Shown one piece after another: positions 43,917 through 53,004 of a stretch of 64,000 nt of DNA. A program made the translations under genes and the position numbers. This DNA is from Aliishimia ponticola. Its GTDB lineage: Bacteria > Pseudomonadota > Alphaproteobacteria > Rhodobacterales > Rhodobacteraceae. Below the pieces are notes generated by a model that saw only the letters and a list, made by a program, of their open reading frames with translations, was not told the DNA's origin and did not search any database. The stretch lies in assembly GCF_004803475.1 (NCBI RefSeq), contig NZ_SRKY01000002.1, positions 1 to 64,000 on the forward strand, written 5' to 3'. The first letter of the stretch is position 1. Each line of letters opens with the position of its first letter.

Positions 43917-45062
43917 TTATCGGGGCAGGGGTGTTTGGCCGGTATTATAGGGCGTCCAATCGGTAATCTCCGGGTAAAACCGGTCGCGCCACGCGCGCAC
44001 GCGCGGGTTCATCACGCGGCGCCACAGCGGCGGGATCATCGCGGCGATGGTCATTATCGGATACCCGAAGGGCAATTGCGGCGCTTCGGAGTTGGAATAA
44101 TTCTGCAAGACGGGGAACCGCCGGTCCGGTTTGTAGTGGTGATCCGAGTGCCGTTGGAGATTGATCAGCAACCAGTTCGAAACACGATGCGCGGCGTTCC
44201 AGCTGTGATGCGGGCGTACATGTTCGTACTTCCCGTCGCCCAGATGTTTGCGCGTCAGCCCGTAATGTTCGACGTAATTGACCAGTTCAAGCTGCCAGAT
44301 CGCGGTCCCGGCCTGCACAAGGAACAGCGCCAGCCCCGACCATCCGCCCAGCAGCAGTGCCAGCACGACAAAGGTGGCCTGCAGCGCCCAATACCGCCAG
44401 AACGGGTTTGCGGCATCGGTCCAGCGCTTCCCGGTCTTTTCCAGCCTGTGCGCTTCGGCGCGGAAGGCAGAGGTCAGGCTCTCACGCAGGACCCTTGGAT
44501 AAAAGCGGTGGAACCCTTCATTATAGCGCGCGGTCACCGCATCGCGTGGGGTGCCGACATAGCGGTGATGAACCAGCAAATGCTCTGACCGGAAATGCGA
44601 ATACAGCACCATGGACAGCAGGATATCCGCCATCCAGCGTTCCAGCTTGTTGGTCTGATGCATCAATTCGTGGCTGAAGTTGATTCCGACCGTCCCGGTG
44701 ACGACGCCAACACCAAAGAACACGAGGATGCGTTCGAGCGTGGACAGATGTTCCGCCTGCGGGACGTACCACAGAAGCGACAGCAGCAACGCAGCCTGCA
44801 CCGGTGTCCAAAAAAGCGTGACCATCCGGTACAGCGTCAGGTCCGCGTCGGTTGCGTTTGGGTCGGCGTTGTCTTTGTTCAGGCCGACGACATAATCCAG
44901 CGCGGCAAAGGCGTACCACGCGACCAAGGGCACCAAAAGCACGGTCCAGCCCCCGTAGATCGCTGAAATCCACGCTAGCGGTGCCAGCGCGTAGGCCAAA
45001 AAGAACGGCACGGCGCGGCGCCAATCCGAAAGTTCTGCGGGGGATATGGTTTGAGGCGGCAT
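43917..45062 (-). CDS. alkB: alkane 1-monooxygenase
   Basis: A 381-residue integral-membrane di-iron hydroxylase. The His clusters HELMH (131-135), HLLVHH (161-166) and LQRHSDHHY (302-310) plus NYVEHYGL (262-269) are the AlkB signature, with about six membrane helices around them. It hydroxylates terminal carbons of medium-chain alkanes using O2 and electrons from rubredoxin, which is not encoded nearby. The ATG 45062 fits the family N-terminus; the upstream frame is open but noise-like. Confidence 0.95.
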   Translation of the reverse strand: MPPQTISPAELSDWRRAVPFFLAYALAPLAWISAIYGGWTVLLVPLVAWYAFAALDYVVGLNKDNADPNATDADLTLYRMVTLFWTPVQAALLLSLLWYVPQAEHLSTLERILVFFGVGVVTGTVGINFSHELMHQTNKLERWMADILLSMVLYSHFRSEHLLVHHRYVGTPRDAVTARYNEGFHRFYPRVLRESLTSAFRAEAHRLEKTGKRWTDAANPFWRYWALQATFVVLALLLGGWSGLALFLVQAGTAIWQLELVNYVEHYGLTRKHLGDGKYEHVRPHHSWNAAHRVSNWLLINLQRHSDHHYKPDRRFPVLQNYSNSEAPQLPFGYPIMTIAAMIPPLWRRVMNPRVRAWRDRFYPEITDWTPYNTGQTPLPR

Positions 45063-45124
45063 GTTCGTCCTCGATTCAGGTGCTGCGCTTGGTGATAGCG
45101 TATCAGGGCGCTGTGCAGCAAATC

Positions 45125-46180
45125 CTAACGCAGCGATGTTTGGGCCAGATCGAACACTTTGCGCATGACCGTGGGCAGATCGGCAGGGCGGAATTCTGCG
45201 CTGGGCACGAAACCACCAGCGGATGGGGCGGCGTCCTGCGGCAGCCAAGCGGTCTGGATCGCCAGAATCAGATGGAAATGCGTGAAGGTATGGCGCACCT
45301 CGCCTTCAAGCGGGTGCCAATCGGTATCGACAGGCGGCGCGGGGGGCGGGGCGGGGGCCTCGGACCAGTCGGAGCCGGGCCAGCCCAGCATCCCGCCCAA
45401 AAGCCCGGAGTCGGGCCGTGTTTCCAGCAGCCACGCGCCATCCGCGCGGCGTCCCACATAGGCAATACCGCGCCGGACCGGTTTGGCCTTCTTGGGCGTT
45501 TTCTTTGGTAACTCCGGTGCCGTACCCGCCTGCCGTGCGGTGCAGGGCGTGCGCCACGGGCACAGGCCGCAAGCGGGATTGCGCGGGGTGCAGATCGTCG
45601 CGCCAAGATCCATCACGGCTTGCGCGTAATCTCCGGGACGGTGCTGCGGCGTCAGGGCCTCGGCCTGCTGGGTCAGGATCGGCTTTGCGGCAGGCAGCGG
45701 TGTATGTTCGTCATGGAGGCGCGCCATGACCCGTTCGACATTGCCATCCACGACGGTTTCTGGCTGGTCGAAGGCAATCGCGGAGATCGCGGCAGAGGTA
45801 TAAGGGCCGATGCCGGGCAGCTTTTCCAACCCGGCGCGGGTGCGCGGAAACTGCCCGCCATATTCCGATGCTACGGTTCGGGCGCATTTCAGCAGGTTGC
45901 GCGCACGGGCATAATAACCAAGGCCCGCCCAAGCGGCCATGACATCGGCATCCTCCGCCGCAGCCAGATCGGCGACGGTGGGCCAGCGGGCGACGAATTT
46001 GCGGAAATACTCCGTCACCGCTGCGACGGTGGTTTGCTGGAGCATCACTTCGGACAGCCAGATATGATAGGGGTCCGGGGCGACACCCGCCTTGCGATCG
46101 GCAGGCGGCACCCGCCACGGCATCGTGCGGGCATGCGTATCATACCAGTCCAGCAGGTCTTGGGCCGCAGTCTCACGCAA
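45125..46180 (-). CDS. mutY: A/G-specific adenine DNA glycosylase
   Basis: A 351-residue HhH-GPD glycosylase. SEVMLQQT (43-50) has the catalytic Glu44, LPGIGPYTSAA (121-131) is the helix-hairpin-helix, Asp145 in VVDGNVER is catalytic, and CxxxxxxCxxCxxxxxC near 195-211 binds a 4Fe-4S cluster. A NUDIX-like C-terminal domain recognises 8-oxoG. It removes A mispaired with 8-oxoG. The start is TTG at 46180, the only usable codon after an in-frame stop; GGAG lies 9 bases upstream. It is divergent from the DciA-like gene. Confidence 0.96.
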   Translation of the reverse strand: MRETAAQDLLDWYDTHARTMPWRVPPADRKAGVAPDPYHIWLSEVMLQQTTVAAVTEYFRKFVARWPTVADLAAAEDADVMAAWAGLGYYARARNLLKCARTVASEYGGQFPRTRAGLEKLPGIGPYTSAAISAIAFDQPETVVDGNVERVMARLHDEHTPLPAAKPILTQQAEALTPQHRPGDYAQAVMDLGATICTPRNPACGLCPWRTPCTARQAGTAPELPKKTPKKAKPVRRGIAYVGRRADGAWLLETRPDSGLLGGMLGWPGSDWSEAPAPPPAPPVDTDWHPLEGEVRHTFTHFHLILAIQTAWLPQDAAPSAGGFVPSAEFRPADLPTVMRKVFDLAQTSLR

Positions 46181-46267
46181 GTTTTATGTCTCCATCGCGG
46201 TGGTGTGTCTGGTGCCGGTCGGCGTCCCGTCGTAAACTCCGGCCTGTTGCAAATGAGAGCGCGCGAA

Positions 46268-46792
46268 ATGTCAACGTCCAGACCCAAAGGTGGGTCGCCC
46301 CGAAAATTCGGCTTTACCCAGACGGGCGCGCTGTTGCGTGGGCGTATTCGGGATGCGAGCGCGTCGCGTGGATTTGCGCAATCGCGTCTTCTGACCCATT
46401 GGGAGGAAATCGCCGGCCCGGATGCCGCCGCAATTTCCCGCCCGGTCGAGGTCAGCTATGGCCGGGGCGGCTTTGGCGCGACCTTGGTGCTGCTGACCAC
46501 CGGGGCACAAGCGCCGATGCTGGAAATGCAAAAGGAACAACTGCGCGAGCGGGTCAATTCCGTATATGGCTACAACGCCATCGCACGGGTGCGGATCACC
46601 CAAACTGCGCCGACCGGGTTTGCGGAGGGCCAGGTGGCCTTTACCCCGCGGGCCAAGGCAAAAGACCCCGCGCCGCTGCCACCCGAGGCGCGCAAAGCCG
46701 TGACTGAACAGGTTGCCCCAGTGTCCGATCCGGGGCTGCGGCAGGCGCTTGAACGGCTCGGCACGAACATCATCTCTAAATCGACAAGCTAA
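46268..46792 (+). CDS. dciA: DUF721 (DciA-like) protein
   Basis: A 174-residue protein of the DUF721 family. The core (about 25-110: SRLLTHWEEIAGPDAAAIS and the strand block FGATLVLLTTGAQAPMLEM) matches DciA-type helicase-loading proteins, followed by a disordered Ala/Pro/Lys tail. DciA helps load DnaB in bacteria lacking DnaC; the name is given by family resemblance only. ATG 46268 follows GAGAG. It starts a two-gene unit with the DsbA-like gene. Confidence 0.82.
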   Translation: MSTSRPKGGSPRKFGFTQTGALLRGRIRDASASRGFAQSRLLTHWEEIAGPDAAAISRPVEVSYGRGGFGATLVLLTTGAQAPMLEMQKEQLRERVNSVYGYNAIARVRITQTAPTGFAEGQVAFTPRAKAKDPAPLPPEARKAVTEQVAPVSDPGLRQALERLGTNIISKSTS

Positions 46793-46803
46793 AAGGATAG
46801 CGT

Positions 46804-47484
46804 ATGTCTCGACTTAAGGTTATCGCCCTGGCGTCTCTGGCCCTCGCGGGAGGAGCATGGTTTCTGAACGGTCAGGGATCGAACTCCGGCTCGATCGCAT
46901 CGACTCCGTTCTCTGGCGGCCTTGTCGGCGCGGCCCATGCGCAAGAGGCGGAAATCGACATTTCCACCATCGAAGACATGGTGATGGGCGATCCCGATGC
47001 GCCGGTGACCATCATCGAATATGCCAGTTACACCTGCCCGCATTGTGCGTCGTTCCATGCGAACCAGCTCAAGCAGTTGAAGGCGGATTACGTGGATACC
47101 GGCAAGGTGAAGTTCATCTTCCGCGAGGTCTATTTCGATCGCTACGGGCTGTGGGCATCTGCCGTGGCGCGCTGTGCCGGGCCGGAGAAATTCTTTGGCA
47201 TCACGGACATGATCTTTGAAGGACAGTCCGAATGGGTGCGCGCGGGCGCGCCGGCGGATATTGTCGAAGAACTCAGCAAGATCGGGCGGATCGCTGGTGT
47301 CGATGGTGAGCAACTTGATGCGTGCCTGCGCGACGGCGAGAAGCTGCAAACCCTCGTCGCATGGTATCAGCAGAACGCCGAAACGCATGGGATCGAGTCC
47401 ACGCCCTCGCTTGTGATCGACGGCAAGACCTATTCCAACATGGCATATGACGATCTGGCCGAGGTCATCGAAGACGCGCTGTAA
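46804..47484 (+). CDS. DsbA-family thiol oxidoreductase
   Basis: A 226-residue exported protein. The N-terminal hydrophobic segment (about 5-22) is a signal peptide or anchor. The thioredoxin-fold domain has the active site Cys78-Pro-His-Cys81 and the cis-Pro loop STPSLVID. It probably introduces or shuffles disulfides in periplasmic proteins. The ATG is preceded by AAAAGGA. It follows the DUF721 gene by 11 bases. I recall that many alphaproteobacteria have smc next in this series; here the lpxK gene converges instead. Confidence 0.92.
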   Translation: MSRLKVIALASLALAGGAWFLNGQGSNSGSIASTPFSGGLVGAAHAQEAEIDISTIEDMVMGDPDAPVTIIEYASYTCPHCASFHANQLKQLKADYVDTGKVKFIFREVYFDRYGLWASAVARCAGPEKFFGITDMIFEGQSEWVRAGAPADIVEELSKIGRIAGVDGEQLDACLRDGEKLQTLVAWYQQNAETHGIESTPSLVIDGKTYSNMAYDDLAEVIEDAL

Positions 47485-47561
47485 TCTGCGCGCACCGGCC
47501 GTGATCTTGCGGTGCGCGCCCCGGCGCGCATCGGACCTATTTGCGTTCAAGCCACGCAGGC

Positions 47562-47585
47562 TTTGAGGGGGCGAGCCCCCTCAAA
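47562..47585. repeat. palindromic intergenic element
   Basis: TTTGAGGGGGC (47562-47572) and GCCCCCTCAAA (47575-47585) form a near-perfect long hairpin between the convergent DsbA-like and lpxK genes. It is followed by CTCCCCC. A related G-run/C-run arrangement occurs at 55350-55390. Likely a bidirectional terminator and member of a dispersed repeat family. Confidence 0.6.
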
Positions 47586-47622
47586 CTCCCCCACCTTCCT
47601 TCATACGGATCTTGTATCGGGA

Positions 47623-48603
47623 TCAGGGGGCAGGGAATTGTGCCAGAAGCGCTTTCATCTGGTCTTCGTCATCGAAATGCAGCCGTACCGGCAGGGTCAG
47701 GACCTTACCGCGCCAAGCACGGGGCAGGCGGGCTGCATCCTTTTCCGTTGTGACAAGCTGTGCACCTGCCGCCAGGGCATCCCTTTCAAGGCGTGTCAGC
47801 AAGCCGGGCGTGAGCGGTTCATGGTCGTCCAGCGGGACGGTCAAGGCAAGAGTCGCGCCGAGCTTGCGTAGCGTGTTGAAGAATTTCTCCGGGTGGCCGA
47901 TGCCCGCAAAGGCAAGCCATGGCTGCCCGGTCCAGTCCATCCCGGTCTGAAGCGGTTTCAACTCTGCCGCGAGGCGTGGCAAATCGGCTGGCAGCGGGGT
48001 GTCGAACTGGCGTTGCACCGTAGCATCGCCCACCGTCACAAGGGCGTCCGCCCGCGCGAGGCCGGTCGCCAAGGGTTCGCGCAATGGCCCGGCGGGGATG
48101 CAGCGGCCATTCCCGAAGCCGCGCTGCGCGTCGACGACGACGATTTTCAGATCCTGTTCCAATGCGGGGTTTTGGAACCCGTCATCCAGCACGATCACGC
48201 TCGCCCCGGCCTCTTGTGCGGCCCGCCCGCCTGCACCACGGTCCTTTGCGACCCAGACATCTGCGAAGGCGGAGATCAACAGCGGTTCATCCCCGACCTC
48301 GCTGGCTTTGTGCCGGGCTGGATCGACATGCACCGGACCGGTCAGCGTGCCGCCATATCCGCGCGAGACCACATGCGGTCGGTGACCGAGATCGCGCAGC
48401 CGTTCGGCCAACGCGATGGTGACGGGGGTTTTGCCGGTCCCGCCCGCGTTGATGTTGCCGACACAGATGACAGGGATATCCAGCCGCTCTTTCGCGCCGC
48501 CCGCCAAACGCCGCGCCGTGGCACGGGCATAGAGCGCGCCAATCGGGGCAAGCAGGCGGCTGCGGATATCAGACGGGTCGGACCAGAAGGCAGGCTCTCT
48601 CAC
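47623..48603 (-). CDS. lpxK: tetraacyldisaccharide 4'-kinase
   Basis: A 326-residue P-loop kinase with VGNINAGGTGKTPV (48-61), the LpxK Walker A, preceded by one N-terminal membrane-associating segment (LLAPIGALYARATARRL). It phosphorylates the lipid A disaccharide at the 4' position. The GTG start overlaps the waaA stop (GTGA). Together with waaA it completes the Kdo2-lipid A core steps. Confidence 0.95.
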   Translation of the reverse strand: MREPAFWSDPSDIRSRLLAPIGALYARATARRLAGGAKERLDIPVICVGNINAGGTGKTPVTIALAERLRDLGHRPHVVSRGYGGTLTGPVHVDPARHKASEVGDEPLLISAFADVWVAKDRGAGGRAAQEAGASVIVLDDGFQNPALEQDLKIVVVDAQRGFGNGRCIPAGPLREPLATGLARADALVTVGDATVQRQFDTPLPADLPRLAAELKPLQTGMDWTGQPWLAFAGIGHPEKFFNTLRKLGATLALTVPLDDHEPLTPGLLTRLERDALAAGAQLVTTEKDAARLPRAWRGKVLTLPVRLHFDDEDQMKALLAQFPAP

Positions 48604-49841
48604 GGGTGTTCCTTGGTTGCGGCGCGGTCGTCCAACCCGTTTTGGATCAGGTCCACGACGCCGTCCACCACCTCTGCGCCTTGGCTGGTCACGTCCCAGC
48701 CCGCATGGGCCATCACCGCCGCCTGATCGGGCGCGACCAGCCGGTGCACGGCAGTGGCGAGCGAGTCCGCGTCATTGACGATGCGCGCCGCACCCGCATT
48801 CGCGAGCAACGTGTAGCTGTTCAGGCGGCTGCCCACATTCGGTCCATACAGGATCGCCGTACCCAAGGCGGCAGCCTCGAACGGGTCGATCCCCGCCTGA
48901 CCGGCACCGAGTGAGCTGCCAAGGAAGGACACCGTCGCCAACCGGTACCACAAGCCAAGCTCGCCGGGGATGTCGGCGATCAAAACCTGCACCGTTTCGT
49001 CGGGCCATTCCCCATTGCCCCAAATGCCGCGTGTCAGGCCGTGGCGATCGATCAGGGCGCACAACTCTTCCAGGTCGGTGCTTTCGGTCGGTTCCAGAAC
49101 CAGCAGCAAGCGGTGTGCATTGCGCAAAGCGGCGCGGTGAGCGCGCAGAACCGGCGACCATTCCTGTTTCTGGGTCTGCGCGGCCAGCCATACGGGGCGT
49201 CCGGCCAGATACTGGGTGATCTCGTCCAGATCAGAGGATTGGCAGGGCAGCACGCGCCCGGTTGGACGCAGCTTTGGCTGCAGTTCCATCTTTTCGCGCG
49301 GCAACCCCAACCGCGCCAACCGTTCCAGCGCGGGGCTGGAGGCCGCCGTTGCCGATACGAAGCTGCGCAAAACCTGCCGGGACAGTTCGGGAAGCCAGCG
49401 GTCGCGGCGGCTGTCGAACCCGGCGGGCTCTGCGGCGATCAGGTGCATCGGAATGTTCCGCCGGGATGTTTCATGCACCAGATTGGGCCGCAGCCCGCCC
49501 CAAAGCCAAAGGCACATATCGGGCCGCCAATGGTCCAGGAATTCGTCGACGGCATGAGGGTGCTCGTCTGGCACCTGCTCGGTGATCAGGCCCGGGCGGT
49601 CGTCGATCCGGGTTTTCGGATGGGACCGTCCCGGACTTGTGGTCAGAAGAACATTGACCCCAGTGCGATGGACAACCAGCCGGTCGATGATGTCGAGAAC
49701 GGCGGCATGATCCTTGATGTGGCCAAGGTGAAACCAGACGACCTCGCCCGGCGGGCGCGGGGTTTCATGGTCGCGCGCGCGCACGGGGCCGCGCCGGGAC
49801 AGCGTTCTGTAAGCCTGCAGGCTAAGAGATCGGCCCGACAC
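48600..49841 (-). CDS. waaA: 3-deoxy-D-manno-octulosonic acid transferase
   Basis: A 413-residue GT-B-type glycosyltransferase. VVWFHLGHIKDHAAV near the N-terminus matches the WaaA region with acceptor contacts, AAEPAGFDSRRDRWL holds part of the family core, and the C-terminal SFLGSSLGAGQAGIDPFEAAALG is the sugar-nucleotide-binding motif (canonically GGHNPLEPA). It attaches Kdo to lipid IVA. Unlike many WaaA proteins no clear N-terminal membrane anchor is visible. The GTG start is 9 bases after the DUF4170 stop, so all three genes probably form one transcript. Confidence 0.88.
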   Translation of the reverse strand: MSGRSLSLQAYRTLSRRGPVRARDHETPRPPGEVVWFHLGHIKDHAAVLDIIDRLVVHRTGVNVLLTTSPGRSHPKTRIDDRPGLITEQVPDEHPHAVDEFLDHWRPDMCLWLWGGLRPNLVHETSRRNIPMHLIAAEPAGFDSRRDRWLPELSRQVLRSFVSATAASSPALERLARLGLPREKMELQPKLRPTGRVLPCQSSDLDEITQYLAGRPVWLAAQTQKQEWSPVLRAHRAALRNAHRLLLVLEPTESTDLEELCALIDRHGLTRGIWGNGEWPDETVQVLIADIPGELGLWYRLATVSFLGSSLGAGQAGIDPFEAAALGTAILYGPNVGSRLNSYTLLANAGAARIVNDADSLATAVHRLVAPDQAAVMAHAGWDVTSQGAEVVDGVVDLIQNGLDDRAATKEHP

Positions 49842-49850
49842 GCGAGGACC

Positions 49851-50093
49851 TTACCCGAGTTCTTCGGTCGAGGACGCTTCGGCCTCTTCGTCCCGAAGGC
49901 GGTGCAGATGCGCGATATAGTACCGCATATGCGCGTTATCCACCGTGCGCTGGGCTTCGGCTTTCCACGCGTCATAGGCCGCTTCGTAATTGGGATAGAT
50001 GCCGACGATATGCAGGTCATCTACATCCTTGAAAACATTGCGGCTCGGATCGACGAGCTCTCCTCCGAAAACGAGGTGAAGACGTTGAGGCAT
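49851..50093 (-). CDS. DUF4170 family protein
   Basis: An 80-residue protein matching DUF4170: RLHLVFGGELVDP, HIVGIYPNYEAAYDAWKAEAQRTVDNAHMRYYI. In alphaproteobacteria it sits upstream of waaA and lpxK, as here, so a role in LPS assembly is inferred only from position. It is the first gene of the DUF4170-waaA-lpxK unit. Confidence 0.88.
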   Translation of the reverse strand: MPQRLHLVFGGELVDPSRNVFKDVDDLHIVGIYPNYEAAYDAWKAEAQRTVDNAHMRYYIAHLHRLRDEEAEASSTEELG

Positions 50094-50263
50094 GCGGTTT
50101 CCTTTCGGTACAGGTTATCTATCGGTTTACGGGAAACGGCCCAAGGGTCAACGGCAGTCGCCGTCTTTGAACCGATTGTTCATCCGAATCGTGCACACAC
50201 CATGCCAACTGCGAGGTTAAAAGCGCCTTGCGTGCAGTCATGGCTTCAGAAGGAGTATTGCCG

Positions 50264-50767
50264 ATGCCGTTCGCTTTCCAGTTCCCCTGCCATCCCGGAA
50301 AGGGGCAGCGTGTTTTTGCACCCGCATCGGAAACTGGCAGCGCGGCCCCGGAGAATACTGACGCGCATACTGGCGAACACCCCGTCGCACAGACCGACCC
50401 GGATTATACGGTTGAGACGGAGTGGGGCGCATCGGTTTCTCTGGCGGATGTTCAGGCCGCCTTCGATATGGCGGGCGACGCGGTCCGGCGGGACGATCCG
50501 CGCGCCAGTGCGTTGCAGGCACGCGCGCTGTTCCTGTTTCAGACATTCAACGCCCGTCATCACCGGGCCATTCAGATCGCCGCGCACGAACAGATCAAAC
50601 TGATCCACGAACGGCTGCCCTGTGTGGATGAGGCGCAGCGCGCCGTGTTGGACGCGAAGCTGAAGGTCTGGGAAGGCATGTTGCTGGAAGCGACCGCGGC
50701 GCTGGCCCGGTCCGAAGCCAGTCAAAAGGCTTCCGCCTCCCGGGTCAGGGACGGCAGAGCGGCCTGA
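50264..50767 (+). CDS. hypothetical protein
   Basis: A 167-residue soluble protein. The first 60 residues are low-complexity and acidic (ASETGSAAPENTDAHTGEH); residues 60-160 are helical, with RASALQARALFLFQTFNARHHRAIQIAAHEQIKLIHERL and a Cys in RLPCVDEA. GAAGGAG lies 9 bases before ATG 50264, better than the in-frame ATG at 50240. No family was recognised. It is divergent from the DUF4170 operon across 170 bases and converges on the next gene with only 2 bases between. Confidence 0.72.
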   Translation: MPFAFQFPCHPGKGQRVFAPASETGSAAPENTDAHTGEHPVAQTDPDYTVETEWGASVSLADVQAAFDMAGDAVRRDDPRASALQARALFLFQTFNARHHRAIQIAAHEQIKLIHERLPCVDEAQRAVLDAKLKVWEGMLLEATAALARSEASQKASASRVRDGRAA

Positions 50768-50769
50768 CC

Positions 50770-51558
50770 CTACTCACCATCGGCGCTGTTATGGGCGCGG
50801 GCGAGCGCCCGGTGCAGGTTCGGCGCGGCCGAGATAACGCCGCTGGTGCGCGGATCGGCCTTGTTGAACTGCAGCGTGGCACCGCGCCGGTCGGTGACGG
50901 TGGCCCCTGCTTCGGAGGCGATCAATGATCCGGCGGCGATGTCCCATTCCCATGTCGGGCGGAACGTAATCATCCCATCGAACCTGCCTTGCCCGACCAA
51001 GGCCATCCGGTAGGCAAGCGAGGGGCGATAGGCACGCACGAATTCCGGCACCGGCCCGTTCCAGAACTTCTGATCGGTGATGGGCCGGGCTGCGAGGATT
51101 TGCGCGTCGCGTAGGTTGTCTGTCTGGCGTGCGGCGACGGGTGCGCCGTTCAGGGCCGCGCCTTCGCCCTTGGCGGCCGAGAACAGCCTGTCTCGTGCCG
51201 GAAGAAAGACGACCCCGGCGACGGTGACGCCCTCATGGGCGATTGCGATGGAATGTGCCCAAGTGCGCCCGCCTTCGATAAAGCTGCGGGTGCCGTCAAT
51301 CGGATCGACGATGAACACGGTCTTTGCGCTCAGCCGGGCAGTCGAATCCTCGGTTTCTTCGCTCAGCCAACCGTAATCGGGACGGGCCGCGCGCAATGTC
51401 TCTGCGAGATAGTCGTTCACCGCCAGATCGGCTTCGGTGACGGGCCCCGCCCCGCCGGGCTTTTCCCAGCGCTTGGCGGTGTGTCCGGCATATCGCAGCG
51501 CGATTTCGCCCGCCCCACGCGCCGCCCGGATCAGCAGCGCGAGATCAGTTTCCGGCAA
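50770..51558 (-). CDS. inositol monophosphatase family phosphatase
   Basis: A 262-residue enzyme with the two-metal IMPase motifs: EETED (68-72), DPIDGTRSFIEGG (about 85-97) and TWEWDIAAGSLIASEAGA. It may hydrolyse inositol monophosphate or adenosine 3',5'-bisphosphate (CysQ); the sequence alone does not decide. The start is TTG 51558, 14 bases inside the pmbA gene and preceded by GAAGGG, so the two genes are translationally coupled. Confidence 0.9.
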   Translation of the reverse strand: MPETDLALLIRAARGAGEIALRYAGHTAKRWEKPGGAGPVTEADLAVNDYLAETLRAARPDYGWLSEETEDSTARLSAKTVFIVDPIDGTRSFIEGGRTWAHSIAIAHEGVTVAGVVFLPARDRLFSAAKGEGAALNGAPVAARQTDNLRDAQILAARPITDQKFWNGPVPEFVRAYRPSLAYRMALVGQGRFDGMITFRPTWEWDIAAGSLIASEAGATVTDRRGATLQFNKADPRTSGVISAAPNLHRALARAHNSADGE

Positions 51559-52891
51559 GGGTCATCCCTTCGACCAGCAGCGAGGGCACGACGCGGCTGA
51601 GCCACGGACGTGCGTCATTGGCGGGCACGAGGCTGGCCAGCATGTCCAGCAGGTTCCCGGCGATCGTGCATTCGTTGACCGGATAGGCGATCTCGCCATT
51701 TTCCACCCAAAGGCCGGCGGCCCCGCGCGAATAGTCCCCTGTATTCGGGTTGATCGTCGATCCGATCATCGAGGTCACGATCAGCCCGGTGCCCATGTCG
51801 CGCAGCAGGGAGTCGCGGTCAGCGCTGCCTTGTGTCAATTCGACATTCCACGTGCTGGGCGAGGGGGGCGAGGACACCCCGCGCACCGCATTGGCGGTGG
51901 AGGGCAGATCCAGCTTGCGCCCGGTGGCAAGGTCCAGCGTCCAGCCCGTCAGTGTCCCGTCATCGACGATCACGCGTTTGCGCGTGGCAAGCCCTTCGGC
52001 ATCGAAGGGGCGAGAGGCCAGCGCGCGTGGGCGGTGCGGGTCTTCGATCAGGTTGATCCCTTTGGGCAGCACCTGCGATCCCAACCGATCGCGCAACCAA
52101 GACGCGCCGCGCGCGACAGAGGCCCCGTTGGCCGCGCTAAGCAGATGGCCGATCAAAGTGCTGGAAATCCGTTCGTCAAACAGGACGGGGAACGCGCCGG
52201 TCGGCGGTTTGCGCGGGTCCAACCGTTCAAGGGCCCGTTCCGCCGCGCGCCTGCCGATCTCAGCCGCATCGCGCAAGTCCGATTGGAAAATGCGCGTGTC
52301 ACCATCGTAATCCTGTTCCATGCCCAGCCCGGTGCCCGCGATTGCCCCGCAGGAAATGGACCGAGACGTGCGGCGGTATCCGCCGGAAAACCCATTGCTC
52401 GCCGCGATATGAACATCGCGGGCGGAATAGGTGCCACTGGCAGCGCGCACTTGCGTAATCCCGGTGACGGCCAACGCAGCGGCCTCGGCCTCTGCCGCGT
52501 CGGCCTGAAGCGCTTCGGGCGCGGGTTCATCGGCGGGATCCGCCATTTCAAGCGCGTCGCAATCCCATTGGGTCGCAATCGCGCTGGGGTCGGCCAACCC
52601 CGCATAAGGGTCTTCTGGTGCCTCACGGGCCATGGCGACCGCGCGTTCTGCCATGGTTTGGATCGCGGGCGGGCTGGCGTCGGAGATCGCGACATTCGCC
52701 TGCCGCTTGCCGACGAAAACGCGCAGGCCCAGATCAATGCCCTCGGCGCGTTCGGCATGTTCCAGTTTGCCCTGCCGCACATCGACCGACAAAGCGGTGC
52801 CTTGCAGCGCGATGGCGTCGGCGGCTTCCGCCCCGGCTTTGGCCGCCGCATCAAGCAGCGCCTGTGTTACATCTTGGAGATTTCTGTTCAT
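51545..52891 (-). CDS. pmbA: TldE/PmbA family metalloprotease-like subunit
   Basis: A 448-residue protein of the TldD/PmbA superfamily: VDVRQGKLEHAERAEGIDLGLRVFVGKRQ, the AGTGLGMEQDYDG block and a C-terminal LWVENGEIAYPVNECTIAGN, characteristic of PmbA/TldE. In E. coli TldD and TldE form a heteromeric zinc protease that processes microcin B17 and degrades CcdA; TldE is the partner without the metal-site motif. The ATG follows an AGAAATC leader without a strong ribosome site. tldD is not in this window. Confidence 0.93.
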   Translation of the reverse strand: MNRNLQDVTQALLDAAAKAGAEAADAIALQGTALSVDVRQGKLEHAERAEGIDLGLRVFVGKRQANVAISDASPPAIQTMAERAVAMAREAPEDPYAGLADPSAIATQWDCDALEMADPADEPAPEALQADAAEAEAAALAVTGITQVRAASGTYSARDVHIAASNGFSGGYRRTSRSISCGAIAGTGLGMEQDYDGDTRIFQSDLRDAAEIGRRAAERALERLDPRKPPTGAFPVLFDERISSTLIGHLLSAANGASVARGASWLRDRLGSQVLPKGINLIEDPHRPRALASRPFDAEGLATRKRVIVDDGTLTGWTLDLATGRKLDLPSTANAVRGVSSPPSPSTWNVELTQGSADRDSLLRDMGTGLIVTSMIGSTINPNTGDYSRGAAGLWVENGEIAYPVNECTIAGNLLDMLASLVPANDARPWLSRVVPSLLVEGMTLAGN

Positions 52892-52951
52892 GCAGAGGAG
52901 GTAGACCGCGGCAGGCTCGACTGCAAGCGGGGCGCGCGTCCTTGGGCCATG

Positions 52952-52976
52952 AAAAAAGGGGGCCGCAGCCCCCTTC
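52952..52976 (-). terminator. intrinsic terminator after the DUF2125 gene
   Basis: On the minus strand, GGGGGC-TGC-GGCCCCC forms a tight hairpin followed directly by TTTTTT. It ends the transcript of the DUF2125 gene, whose stop codon is about 30 bases upstream. Confidence 0.88.
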
Positions 52977-53004
52977 GCTTGAATTCAGATCACCGGCGAG
53001 CCGA

